Positions 7,085-15,159 of a stretch of DNA of 39,112 nt are shown piece after piece. The notes beneath the pieces were generated by a model. The model saw only the letters and a program-made list of their open reading frames with translations. It was not told the origin of the DNA and made no database searches. Positions within the stretch are counted from its first letter, which is position 1. Each line of letters starts with the position of its first letter. Source of the DNA: JANNBN01 sp031430595 (lineage in GTDB: Bacteria > Actinomycetota > Acidimicrobiia > Acidimicrobiales > JANYDT01); assembly GCA_031430595.1 (NCBI GenBank), contig JANPBU010000048.1, forward strand, positions 1-39,112, in the 5' to 3' direction. Both the position numbers and the translations under genes were made by a program.

Positions 7085-8343
7085 CGGTGGCCGCAGCAGG
7101 GCAACCTCGGAAACGACCTTTCTACGGATGGGTGATCGTTGCGACTGTTTTTGTTCAACTCACGTTTGTAGCCGGGCTGACGTTTTATGGCCTACCTCTC
7201 TATCTCAGTTCACTTACAAAGCAACGGGGGTTTAGCGTTACCGAGGTATCACTCGCCACGTCGTCGTTTTGGGTAGCTTCCGGTCTTACCGGTTTGTTAG
7301 TTGCTCGACTATTGGCCAAATTCGACCCCCGATTCTTCGTCGTTTTCGGTGCAACGGTCGGGGCATTTTGTATGGTGCTCATCGGCAAAGTAACCGAACT
7401 CTGGCAACTTTTTCCCGTGTACATGCTGTACGGGGCAGCCTTCACCTGTACCGCCGTGCTCGTTGCGAATACCGTTGTTACCCGCTGGTTTCACCGCAAA
7501 CGGTCGGTCGCTCTATCGCTCGCAACTACCGGTTTGTCGTTCGGGGGAATCACCCTCACACCAATCGCCGCCCGGCTGTTACGAGACCGACCAATCGGCA
7601 CAGCAATGACAACCCTCGCCCTCATGTTTGTGCTCGGGGTAACGATTATTCCGGTGCTGTTTCTTAGGCCCGACCCCGGTCGTATGGGCCTCAGCCCCGA
7701 TGGCGATGCCGCAATACTCACGCCAGCCGATGGAACCGCTACTGCGACTCTGCCACCCGGTGTGCTGTTCGCCAGCGCTACGAAGTCAGTTGTCTTCGCA
7801 GCGATCACGGCAGCCTTCACGCTCGGACTACTTGGCCAAGTTGGAGGTATCACTCAAATAGTAAAACTTGCAACTGAACGAGCTGGTGATTCAACCGGCA
7901 CGAAAGTAGTAAGCGTACTTGCGGCATGCTCAGTCATCGGAAGGCTAAGCGGTGGCGTTATCGTGTCAAAATTCTCATCGTTTCGATTCGCCTTGATCGC
8001 GCTCAGCATGCAGATGTCTGGTCTCGCTTTTTTAGCTTTCGCAACACAAACTGCAACCGTCTTCATCGGCGCCGCACTGTTCGGCCTTGGTGTGGGCAAT
8101 GTTCTGCTGCTTCACCCACTCCTGCTTGCCGAGGTATTCGGGGTTCGCGACTACCCCCGCATTTATGGTCGATCAGCACTCTTCGTAGCCTGCGGAAACG
8201 CCGTTGGCCCCTTAGCTATGGGCTGGCTACGTGACCACGGGGGCGGTTATCGCACCTCATATCTTGTTGCCGCCGCTCTGAACCTGCTCGGGATCAGCAT
8301 CTACGCCCGGTGGGGTTCCGCAGCGACCGATCGCATGAGGTAA
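7081..8343 (+). CDS. MFS transporter (OFA/monocarboxylate-like)
   Basis: 420 residues with about 12 hydrophobic segments. The first begins FYGWVIVATVFVQL, a start typical of oxalate/formate-antiporter and monocarboxylate-type MFS proteins. A basic/charged loop after helix 2 (ARLLAKFDPR), a central hydrophilic loop (about residues 195-230) and the second six-helix bundle are all present. The GTG start overlaps the nadC stop by 4 nt, so it is co-translated with the NAD genes. A role in moving a pyridine or dicarboxylate compound is possible but is inferred from position alone. No substrate-defining residue could be read. Confidence 0.85.
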   Translation: MTVAAAGQPRKRPFYGWVIVATVFVQLTFVAGLTFYGLPLYLSSLTKQRGFSVTEVSLATSSFWVASGLTGLLVARLLAKFDPRFFVVFGATVGAFCMVLIGKVTELWQLFPVYMLYGAAFTCTAVLVANTVVTRWFHRKRSVALSLATTGLSFGGITLTPIAARLLRDRPIGTAMTTLALMFVLGVTIIPVLFLRPDPGRMGLSPDGDAAILTPADGTATATLPPGVLFASATKSVVFAAITAAFTLGLLGQVGGITQIVKLATERAGDSTGTKVVSVLAACSVIGRLSGGVIVSKFSSFRFALIALSMQMSGLAFLAFATQTATVFIGAALFGLGVGNVLLLHPLLLAEVFGVRDYPRIYGRSALFVACGNAVGPLAMGWLRDHGGGYRTSYLVAAALNLLGISIYARWGSAATDRMR

Positions 8344-8358
8344 CGATCATGAGGTAAC
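8334..8358 (+). repeat. 11-bp tandem direct repeat at the MFS gene end
   Basis: CATGAGGTAAC occurs at 8334-8344 and again at 8348-8358, spanning the MFS stop codon and the short gap before the fucosidase. It looks like a small local duplication; no function is evident. Confidence 0.5.
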
Positions 8359-8366
8359 AATGACCC

Positions 8367-9671
8367 ATGAGTTCTGAGCACCCTTTCGCTGATCGAGAAG
8401 TTCCGGCTTGGTTCAGCGCAGCCAAACTTGGCATTTTCATTCATTGGACCCCCGCAAGTGTTCCAGCATTTGCTCCGCTCACCGACGATCCGTTCACGTT
8501 GGCCGACCAGCATGGATGGGAATATGCCATGGCCCATTCGCCGTATAGCGAGTGGTACCAAAACAGCCTTGGGCTTGAGGGTTCGCCCGTCCAACAGCAC
8601 CACGCAGCGACGTATGCGGGCCGCCGATACGAGGCGTTCATCGATGACTTCTCTGCCGGGCATCACACCTGGAACCCAACTGAGTGGGCCACTCAGTTCG
8701 CCGCAACCGGCGCCCGCTACGTCGTGCTCGTCACCAAACACCACGATGGATACCTCATGTGGCCAAGCACCACACCTAACCCCACTCATGGCGAGCGGTG
8801 GTCAGCGTCGCGAGACCTGGTCGGCGAACTTGGCAGAGCGATTCGCACTGAAGGTATGAAGTGGGGCGTGTATTACTCGGGTGGCCTTGACTGGACGTTC
8901 GGTGGTCTACCGATAACTGGTTTCACGGCGATGCTCGCAGCGATTCCGAGGTCAGGCGAATATGCAGAGTACTGCGAGGCTCATTGGCGCGAACTTATTG
9001 ATCGAGAGCAGCCCGACATTCTTTGGAATGACATTCACCATGCAACAGCCGGCGATGCACATGCACTGTTTGCTTACTATTACGATCGGGTTCCTGAAGG
9101 GGTTGTGAATGACCGTTTCGATGTTCGTGGCGTTCGCAAAGGTACTCACCATGCTGACTACGTCACACCCGAGTACCGAATGGACAATCTTCCTAAAGAA
9201 GGTATGTGGGAAATTTGTCGAGGTATCGGGCGAAGCTTTGGATACAACCAACTCGAAACCGAAGATGACTACGTGCACCCAGATGATTTGGTGTGGATGT
9301 TTGTTGACATCGTGGCGCGCGGCGGCAACCTGCTGCTGAACGTGGGGCCCAAACCAGATGGGTCGATTCCTGAAGCACAACAAGTTCGCCTAGAAGCGCT
9401 CGGTCGTTTCACCTCGGCACACGAGGTGGCGATCTTCGAATCACAGGCCATACGAGGCATGGACTACGACCAAGCGAACGCCACATCGGGCTACCCAACG
9501 AGATTCACCCTTGGGGCCGATGGTCATACGTACGCCTTTGTTCAGGTACGGAGTTCAACGTCGCCGATTGCACCTGGTATGAATATCGACATCACGTTCC
9601 CTGACGGAACTGTTACAACCACCACGTGCGAAGCCGACGACGGGCCGGTGCTCGTGATTCGATCTACCTGA
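8367..9671 (+). CDS. Alpha-L-fucosidase, glycoside hydrolase family 29
   Basis: 434 residues. The N-terminus WFSAAKLGIFIHWTPASVPAF is the family-29 barrel start. YVVLVTKHHDGYLMWPS carries the substrate-binding HHDG motif, and QPDILWNDI contains the Asp expected as catalytic nucleophile (DxxWxD pattern). DIVARGGNLLLNVGPKPDGSIP is the conserved end of the barrel, followed by a short C-terminal beta domain. There is no signal peptide, so it probably acts on imported oligosaccharides in the cytoplasm. It removes alpha-L-fucose from glycans. A GAGG at 8351-8354 is far from the ATG, so the start is moderately certain. The 3' end overlaps the converging tetR by 8 nt. Confidence 0.93.
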   Translation: MSSEHPFADREVPAWFSAAKLGIFIHWTPASVPAFAPLTDDPFTLADQHGWEYAMAHSPYSEWYQNSLGLEGSPVQQHHAATYAGRRYEAFIDDFSAGHHTWNPTEWATQFAATGARYVVLVTKHHDGYLMWPSTTPNPTHGERWSASRDLVGELGRAIRTEGMKWGVYYSGGLDWTFGGLPITGFTAMLAAIPRSGEYAEYCEAHWRELIDREQPDILWNDIHHATAGDAHALFAYYYDRVPEGVVNDRFDVRGVRKGTHHADYVTPEYRMDNLPKEGMWEICRGIGRSFGYNQLETEDDYVHPDDLVWMFVDIVARGGNLLLNVGPKPDGSIPEAQQVRLEALGRFTSAHEVAIFESQAIRGMDYDQANATSGYPTRFTLGADGHTYAFVQVRSSTSPIAPGMNIDITFPDGTVTTTTCEADDGPVLVIRST

Positions 9672-10275
9672 CAGCCCCGGCTGCGGGGGCCGACCGGTAG
9701 CTGGCCTCCGCCAAGAAGACCAAGTAGTCGATGAATCCGGCTTGCGACCCCGTCGGCCCACGTCCCATATCGCGCAGTACTAAGCCCTGCATTGCCCAGG
9801 TCGACAGGTTGATCGCAGAAATGGCCTCATGAGCAGACATGCCAAATGCATCGGATACAACTGCCACTGCAATGTCATCCACTTCTTCAGTGTGGGCATT
9901 CAGAATCGGCGCAATCTGAGCGCGCAACTTCGCATCGGTGTTGGCTGCAGCAAACAACTCATACGTCCAGCCCATTTCAGGATGCGATATCAACTCCCAA
10001 AGCATTTCAAAGAGTGCTCGACGCTCAATCGGCAACTCAAGAGCAACAAATCGTTCGGTCATACGCTGAACATGGTTCTGCAGCGCCTGCTCAAGTGAAG
10101 CTTGGGTCAAATCGTACTTCGTTGGGAAGTAGCGAAACAAAGTGCCTTCACTTAGCTGGCTACGCTTTGCGACATCTGCTGTACGCATACGGTTATAACC
10201 AACGTCTTGCAGGGTTGATAGTGAGGCTTCGATCAGGCTGTCAAGAGCAATCGCCCTTCGTTCGCTGTTACGCAT
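9664..10275 (-). CDS. TetR family transcriptional regulator
   Basis: 203 residues. The N-terminal HTH is clear (ALDSLIEASLSTLQDVGYNRMR, TADVAKRSQLSEGTLFRYFPTK), and the remainder is a helical ligand-binding domain of unassigned type. A purine-rich GAAGGA lies upstream of the start on the minus strand. It follows the nucleoside hydrolase gene by 39 nt in the same direction and may be co-transcribed with it, or it may regulate that operon or the neighbouring fucosidase. No operator palindrome was found close by. Confidence 0.92.
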   Translation of the reverse strand: MRNSERRAIALDSLIEASLSTLQDVGYNRMRTADVAKRSQLSEGTLFRYFPTKYDLTQASLEQALQNHVQRMTERFVALELPIERRALFEMLWELISHPEMGWTYELFAAANTDAKLRAQIAPILNAHTEEVDDIAVAVVSDAFGMSAHEAISAINLSTWAMQGLVLRDMGRGPTGSQAGFIDYLVFLAEASYRSAPAAGAVR

Positions 10276-10314
10276 GTTCCTTCTTCGCTCAGAACGGGGG
10301 GATCTCTGAACCCG

Positions 10315-11259
10315 TCAACTTACTCGGGAAGAGCACGCAGTAGTGAGCATGTGCTTAAACAGTGACTCGTCGGCCTCCCAAATCACCCTTACTGCTGGGT
10401 GGTTTCCATCAGCACAGACAACAACCGTCTCGCCCCGATGGTCGCCAGAAACATCGCAGTTAATCTGGATTCCGCAGTCTTCAACCCGAATCGCTACGGC
10501 CGAATCGAGTGCGATGGCCATGGCGATGGGGTCTGGAAGGTCGTAGCCATCAAGACCGTTCATGCGAGCGTATTTGTCAACGCAGGTATTAATTTGCTGG
10601 CAGAACTCACCCAGCGGCCCAAGGGTTCCGAGAAGCGCTTGTTCGGCAGGTCGCATAACTGCATACAAACGTGAAATGTTCCAACCGACCATCGTTTTAG
10701 CACCCGGGGCATCCATCACGATTCGCGCGGCTTCCGGGTCGGCCCACACATTAAACTCGCCGTGCGCATTTACGTTGCCAACCCCGTCGGGTGCACCAGC
10801 CATCATGGTCGTATGGCGGTACTTGGTCAGCAGCAGAGGGTCAATCAGTAGCGCAGCAGCAACATTAGTAAGTGGACCGAGCGTTACCAGTTCAAGTTCA
10901 GCTTCGCCTGCAGCTAGATCAATGAGGGCTTGTACCCCGTCGTTTGACGTAACCGACCGCCGCTTCGGCATTGGTAAACCAATGTCACCCATCCCGTCTT
11001 CGCCATGCACGAATTGGGCAGTTTCGAGCGGTCTGGTCAGTGGCGTAGACCTTCCAGCATGCACGGCGATGTCCGGTTTGCCGCAACGTTCCAGGCTGAT
11101 CATCGCATTGATGACTGCGCGTTCGAGACCCACGTTTCCGGCCACCACCGTTACCGCAACGACGTCTACGGCGGTGCTGGTCAGCGCGATCATCATTGCA
11201 ACCGCATCATCGCTGGCGGTGTCGGTATCAATAACAATTCGGCGGCGTGCTGTCGTCAT
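10315..11259 (-). CDS. Nucleoside hydrolase (inosine-uridine preferring type)
   Basis: 314 residues of the IU-nucleoside hydrolase superfamily, which split ribonucleosides into base and ribose using a Ca2+ held by an N-terminal Asp cluster. The motif appears as VIDTDTASDDAVAM (the DxDxxxDD pattern). VTLGPLTNVAAAL and the mid-protein MMAGAPDGVGNVNAHGEFNVWADPEAA follow the family closely, and DPIAMAIALD near the C-terminus supplies the last Ca2+ ligand region. Base preference cannot be told. It is transcribed away from the MDMPI gene across a 44-nt gap and leads toward tetR. Together with deoD it suggests purine salvage. Confidence 0.93.
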   Translation of the reverse strand: MTTARRRIVIDTDTASDDAVAMMIALTSTAVDVVAVTVVAGNVGLERAVINAMISLERCGKPDIAVHAGRSTPLTRPLETAQFVHGEDGMGDIGLPMPKRRSVTSNDGVQALIDLAAGEAELELVTLGPLTNVAAALLIDPLLLTKYRHTTMMAGAPDGVGNVNAHGEFNVWADPEAARIVMDAPGAKTMVGWNISRLYAVMRPAEQALLGTLGPLGEFCQQINTCVDKYARMNGLDGYDLPDPIAMAIALDSAVAIRVEDCGIQINCDVSGDHRGETVVVCADGNHPAVRVIWEADESLFKHMLTTACSSRVS

Positions 11260-11289
11260 AGCAACCGAGTCTTGCCGACCACGCCGAGC

Positions 11290-11295
11290 TACAGT
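11290..11295 (+). promoter_or_regulatory. -10 element (TACAGT) upstream of MDMPI-type gene
   Basis: TACAGT lies 8 nt before the GTG at 11304 in a 44-nt divergent gap, consistent with a leaderless or nearly leaderless transcript. Confidence 0.4.
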
Positions 11296-11303
11296 GTCAT
11301 ATC

Positions 11304-12128
11304 GTGACTGACGACGAACTGGCGAGCGAGCTAAAACACACTTGGGGCTCTATTGATTCCTTACTCGCCGGGCTCTCCGACGACGAGTGGAACCAACCAA
11401 CGGCCTGTCCCGGCTGGACAGTTCGAGATCAGGTCAGTCATCTCATTGGGTTCGAGTCGCAATGGTTCTTGGGTCGAAAAGCAGCTCCGGTCGATGCGTC
11501 AAGCTATGACTACGTACAGAACCACTTAGGGGCCGAGAACGAGGCCTGGATCAACGAGCGCTCATTTCGGGCACCAAATGATATGCGCGCCGAATATAGC
11601 GAAGTTGTCGCAGCGCGGCTCGTGCAACTTAATGCTGCTCGCTATTACCCAAACGGATTCGCCACCGTCATCACAAGTTTTCGTGGCGACGAGACGATGC
11701 GCGATGTTTTGGCCCTCCGCCTCTTTGACATTTGGACCCACGAACAAGATATTCGCAGAGCACTCAACCGGCCAGGAAACCTTGATGGCCCGGCGATGCA
11801 TCATGCTGTCGATCGAATGTTGTCGTCGCTACCCTGGGTGGCAGCCAAACGTGCCATGTTGCCAGACGGAACCGTCGTTGCCGTTTCGCTTTATGGTGCT
11901 CGACAACACACCACCATTCTCAAAGTTGAAGACGGAAAGGGTCGGGTCGCATCCGGGGCCGAAGATCGTCCGACTGCCGCCGTCACCATGCACGAGGAAT
12001 CATTTCTGCTGGTGACAGCCGGACGAGTGCATCCAGCAGACCTCATCGCTGACAACAAGATCAGCCTGAGAGGCGATGTGGCAGTAGCCGAGGCTATGGC
12101 TCTCGCTCTGCGAGTGGTACTTCTGTAA
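11304..12128 (+). CDS. Maleylpyruvate isomerase family mycothiol-dependent (MDMPI/DinB-like) protein
   Basis: 274 residues. The N-terminal four-helix domain has the family signature LLAGLSDDEWNQPTACPGWTVRDQVSHLIGFE, in which the conserved His (VSHL) with later Glu/His residues forms the metal site. A second His-containing segment, LFDIWTHEQDIRRAL, matches the MDMPI_N pattern, and the C-terminal part is an SCP2/MDMPI_C-like lobe. Members are mycothiol-dependent enzymes such as maleylpyruvate isomerase, but most are uncharacterised. Start GTG. The 3' end overlaps the converging HxlR gene by 35 nt. Specific function is unknown. Confidence 0.88.
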   Translation: MTDDELASELKHTWGSIDSLLAGLSDDEWNQPTACPGWTVRDQVSHLIGFESQWFLGRKAAPVDASSYDYVQNHLGAENEAWINERSFRAPNDMRAEYSEVVAARLVQLNAARYYPNGFATVITSFRGDETMRDVLALRLFDIWTHEQDIRRALNRPGNLDGPAMHHAVDRMLSSLPWVAAKRAMLPDGTVVAVSLYGARQHTTILKVEDGKGRVASGAEDRPTAAVTMHEESFLLVTAGRVHPADLIADNKISLRGDVAVAEAMALALRVVLL

Positions 12129-12576
12129 CGCTTTTCGAAGGTCGACCGAGGCGCATTGTACGCACGTCAATTGGTTCCCGGGTTTGCGAATCAACGACAA
12201 TTGATCGCACTATGCGCCCGGTTTCGCGGTCTTTAAGTACCAGCGGCGCGCCAGACTCGCCGAATAGCCACCGATCACCAAAGGCCCACATGGCCGCCAA
12301 AACACTCCAAAAGGCTATGCCCTTTTCTGTTAAGAGGTACTCAAAGCGTGGAGGGTTTGGTTGGTACTCACGCTTAGCAAGTAAACCGTCAGTCACCAAG
12401 CGATCGAGGCGCTGAGACAACGTAGCGCGCGACACCCCTAAGCGCTCTTGCAATTGTTCAAAGCGACGCGGGCCAGCTAAGAACTCTCGCAATATGAGAG
12501 GGGTCCACGAGTCGCCCATTAGGTCGGTGGTTCGTGCCACCGGGCAGATATCGTCATCGAATCGAGTTCGTTTCAC
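12094..12576 (-). CDS. HxlR family transcriptional regulator
   Basis: 160 residues from GTG 12576, which overlaps the DUF6457 stop by GTGA; longer upstream extensions overlap DUF6457 and look unreal. The winged-helix core is typical of HxlR: CPVARTTDLMGDSWTPLILREFLAGPRRFEQLQERLGVSRATLSQRLDRLVTDGLL, then the wing with EYLLTEKG. There is one N-terminal Cys (DDDICPVA), in the position that senses thiol-reactive compounds in some HxlR proteins. It is the last gene of the Mo-oxidoreductase operon, which starts behind a perfect 13-bp inverted repeat and is the likely target. The C-terminal extension of about 60 residues is longer than in minimal HxlR proteins. Confidence 0.92.
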   Translation of the reverse strand: MKRTRFDDDICPVARTTDLMGDSWTPLILREFLAGPRRFEQLQERLGVSRATLSQRLDRLVTDGLLAKREYQPNPPRFEYLLTEKGIAFWSVLAAMWAFGDRWLFGESGAPLVLKDRETGRIVRSIVVDSQTREPIDVRTMRLGRPSKSVTEVPLAEREP

Positions 12577-12821
12577 GACCCGTCGACCATTTCGTTGGCC
12601 AGCTTCATTGCATCGACCGGTACCAAACCAGCGCGCGCCGCTAACCAACATGCGACGGGGGCTGCAATGCGCTCGCTTGAATGAGCAGCAATACCAGCGA
12701 GTGCGAGAAGGTCTTCGAACTCGGCGTCTGTTGGTGCGCTCACACCAAGTTTGCTGGCAAACGCATGCACCCATTCCCGGCCAGTCGGTAACCCTGAACC
12801 CTCATCAGACGGCTTCGACAC
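12573..12821 (-). CDS. DUF6457 domain protein
   Basis: 82 residues from GTG 12821. It has the helical DUF6457 pattern: EWVHAFASKLGV, LLALAGIAAHSSERIAAPVACWLAARAG and MKLANEMVDG. It overlaps the end of the Mo-oxidoreductase gene by 17 nt and the HxlR start by 4 nt. In actinobacteria this small domain is found beside or fused to molybdenum-cofactor and formate-dehydrogenase accessory genes, so a role in maturing or binding the upstream molybdoenzyme is a reasonable inference. The biochemical function is not established. Confidence 0.82.
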   Translation of the reverse strand: MSKPSDEGSGLPTGREWVHAFASKLGVSAPTDAEFEDLLALAGIAAHSSERIAAPVACWLAARAGLVPVDAMKLANEMVDGS

Positions 12822-15081
12822 GAGCTGCTACCTGTTTGTGAAATGGAGTCAACGCAATCGGATCACGATGAAACGAATCAGTCAGTTCGTTTGGCGCAAC
12901 ACCGGCAACATCGTCACTATCGCCAACGCCCATTCCGTTCGGAAGGCTGATATGCCCTGAGCGCATCATGTGGGTGATTTCAACGCTTACTTTCACGGAA
13001 CCACTTCGGGTCGTTACCTTGACCATTCCGCCGTGAGGTACCCCGATGCGGTCAGCATCTTCAGGGCTGATCCGAAGTGCACCGTTCGGATCTTTCTTGC
13101 GCCAGCTGTTATCTCGAATGATTGTATTTGCCGTAAACGACCGTCGTTCGCCTGCCGACAACATCATTGGAAAGTCTGTGTCAATGACAGGTGGTACATC
13201 AAGCTGAGTAAGCATTTCAAGAAGCTCAGGAATTTCGAGGTTGAGTTTTCCATCATCGGTTTTGACTCGACGCCACGAATCGTCGTACTCGTCAATCGTA
13301 AACGTCACCCCGCTTGGGCTGGTCATGATCGCCTCGAAAAGGGCCTCACCGGGCTCTAGCCCTTCGCCAGTGAACCCAGCCCGAGCGACAGACTGCGGAA
13401 ACTGCAATGCGCACTTATGGGCTGCTCCCCACAAGAGTGCAGCACTCGAAGCGCCCGCACCATATTGACGATCAAGCGATGGGCCGAGGGCTCGGTACAG
13501 CAGTACCGGGGCTACACCACCAAGTTGTGGTTTCGCAGCCACTGCGGCAAAGAATGCATCGGCAAAGGCAGTCCTACCCAATTCGGCGGCAGCCGCCAAG
13601 GGCGCAACGTCGGCTTCGCTGAGTTTTCCGAACGCTTCAACGAGTCGCGCGTGAATCTCTGGTTCGGCAAGCGTGCCGGGCAGCGGGTCAATGAACGGGC
13701 GACGTAAGTGAAAGACGTTATTCGGGAACTCAAAGTTAAAGAAAGTCGACTCCCACTTTTCAAATTGGCTGGGTGCTGGAAGTACGTAGTGCGCCAACCG
13801 GGCAGTTTCCGTCATTGCAATATCGATCACCACAACCAGATCGAGCGCTAAAAGGGCTTCGCGCATACGATTGGAGTCCGCGATTGAATGAGCAGGATTT
13901 CCGGATTCAATAAGCATCGCTCTGAATCTGGCCGGGTGGTCAGTGAGAATCTCTTCAGCTATCGAGTTACACGGCATAAGCCCACCGATAATCCGGGCAC
14001 CTATGACCGGCGTAACCAGCTTTGGCGTACCCGAACCCTTCGCACCTCCGCCGCCAGCAATTGGCACAAGGCTGCTCGGCATATACGACGTACCTTCACG
14101 CCCAAAATGCCCGGTCAACATCCACACCAGTTTTTCGAGATACGAGCACAGTGTTGAGTGGTTTCCCATTTGGATGCCAAGGTCTTCAGCAATCGAGCAT
14201 GACGAAGCTGCTGCGATCATTCGGGCCGCATCACGTATGAGAGAAACATCGACGTCGCAAATGGCTGCGTACGTTTCGATGTTGATCGCCGCAAATGCCG
14301 ACTCAACCGCAGCCACACCGTTGGCATGTTCAGCCAGCCAAGCCGATGCTTGCAATTTCTCTTGCACGATCACTGCACCAATGGCTGTGAGGCACCACGC
14401 ATCGGTTCCCGGCTTCAATCGCAGGTGAATGTCTGCCATCTCTGCAGTTTCTGAAAGGCGTGGGTCGATCACGATCATTTTGCGAGCCGGATCGTTCGCA
14501 ATTTCTTTCAGCACGGTTCGTGCATGGGGCATACCGTGACTTTGCCAGGGGTTCTTACCAACAAACACCGACACTTCGGCGTGTTCAAAATCGCCACGCA
14601 CCACTCCGCCCAACATTTTGCCGTTTACCCAAAACTCGCCGGTCTTTTCCTGCGACAGCGCGCTCGCCCGGTACCGGGTACCAATGGCTCGAAGGGTCGC
14701 ACCCGAGTATCCGCCGCCCAGGTGATTTCCCTGCCCGCCACCGCCGTAATAGGCCACGGCATTTCCACCGAATTCGCTGGTGACAGCCGAGAGCTTCGCC
14801 GTGATCTCTGAAATCGCCGTTTCCCAACTGATTTCTTCATAGGTACCTTCGGTGGTACGCCGAAGCGGGCTGGTGAGTCGCTGAGTTCCGTTTTGATAGC
14901 GGTCGAGACGCAACGCCTTCTCACAGGTATAGCCCTGGCTGCCAGGGTGCGCCTTATCACCACGAATACGTTCGAACTGTTTTCCGTCGTCGCCCAGGCG
15001 TACTTCGATACCGCAGTTGCTTTCACAAAGAATGCAGGCTGTCTTGTGCCAAGGCTTAGCGTCAGTTGTAGGTGCGTTCAT
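12805..15081 (-). CDS. Molybdopterin-dependent oxidoreductase (DMSO reductase superfamily, FdhF-like)
   Basis: 758 residues, start ATG 15081 with GGAGG at 15089-15093 (minus strand). The N-terminal [4Fe-4S] motif is ACILCESNCGI plus the later GYTCEKALRLDR. The Mo-bis-MGD domain follows (SWETAISEITAKL, VFVGKNPWQSHG, IVIDPRLSETAE) and the C-terminal MGD-binding domain contains LRISPEDADRIGVPHGGMV. At the place where formate dehydrogenases carry the Mo-ligating Cys/Sec there is SALSQEKTGEFWV, with no Cys or Sec, so it is probably not a classical formate dehydrogenase. No Tat signal, so it is cytoplasmic. The substrate is unknown. It is the first gene of an overlapping operon with DUF6457 and HxlR. 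Confidence 0.92.
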   Translation of the reverse strand: MNAPTTDAKPWHKTACILCESNCGIEVRLGDDGKQFERIRGDKAHPGSQGYTCEKALRLDRYQNGTQRLTSPLRRTTEGTYEEISWETAISEITAKLSAVTSEFGGNAVAYYGGGGQGNHLGGGYSGATLRAIGTRYRASALSQEKTGEFWVNGKMLGGVVRGDFEHAEVSVFVGKNPWQSHGMPHARTVLKEIANDPARKMIVIDPRLSETAEMADIHLRLKPGTDAWCLTAIGAVIVQEKLQASAWLAEHANGVAAVESAFAAINIETYAAICDVDVSLIRDAARMIAAASSCSIAEDLGIQMGNHSTLCSYLEKLVWMLTGHFGREGTSYMPSSLVPIAGGGGAKGSGTPKLVTPVIGARIIGGLMPCNSIAEEILTDHPARFRAMLIESGNPAHSIADSNRMREALLALDLVVVIDIAMTETARLAHYVLPAPSQFEKWESTFFNFEFPNNVFHLRRPFIDPLPGTLAEPEIHARLVEAFGKLSEADVAPLAAAAELGRTAFADAFFAAVAAKPQLGGVAPVLLYRALGPSLDRQYGAGASSAALLWGAAHKCALQFPQSVARAGFTGEGLEPGEALFEAIMTSPSGVTFTIDEYDDSWRRVKTDDGKLNLEIPELLEMLTQLDVPPVIDTDFPMMLSAGERRSFTANTIIRDNSWRKKDPNGALRISPEDADRIGVPHGGMVKVTTRSGSVKVSVEITHMMRSGHISLPNGMGVGDSDDVAGVAPNELTDSFHRDPIALTPFHKQVAARVEAV

Positions 15082-15092
15082 CTGAGATCCTC

Positions 15093-15123
15093 CAGAGTAA
15101 GTTCAGTAGATGAACTTACTCTG
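15093..15123 (-). promoter_or_regulatory. Perfect 13-bp inverted repeat, probable HxlR operator
   Basis: CAGAGTAAGTTCA (15093-15105) and its exact reverse complement TGAACTTACTCTG (15111-15123) flank the 5-nt spacer GTAGA. The site ends at the Shine-Dalgarno of the Mo-oxidoreductase gene, between it and ftsH. A long perfect dyad here fits a dimeric winged-helix regulator, and HxlR is encoded at the end of the same operon. No T tract follows, so it is not a terminator. Confidence 0.75.
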
Positions 15124-15159
15124 ACAGATCACATCGGGAAACACAAACCCTTACGACCG

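Noticed and set aside
10562..11311. 249-codon plus-strand ORF
   Set aside because: It is an antisense shadow of the nucleoside hydrolase, whose family motifs are unmistakable on the minus strand.
12577..12774. N-terminal extension of the HxlR gene
   Set aside because: The extension is Arg/Cys-rich out-of-frame sequence over the DUF6457 gene; GTG 12576 with a GTGA overlap is the natural start.
15093..15123. Inverted repeat as a bidirectional terminator between ftsH and the Mo operon
   Set aside because: No T tract on either side and the position is at the 5' end of the Mo operon; an operator fits better.
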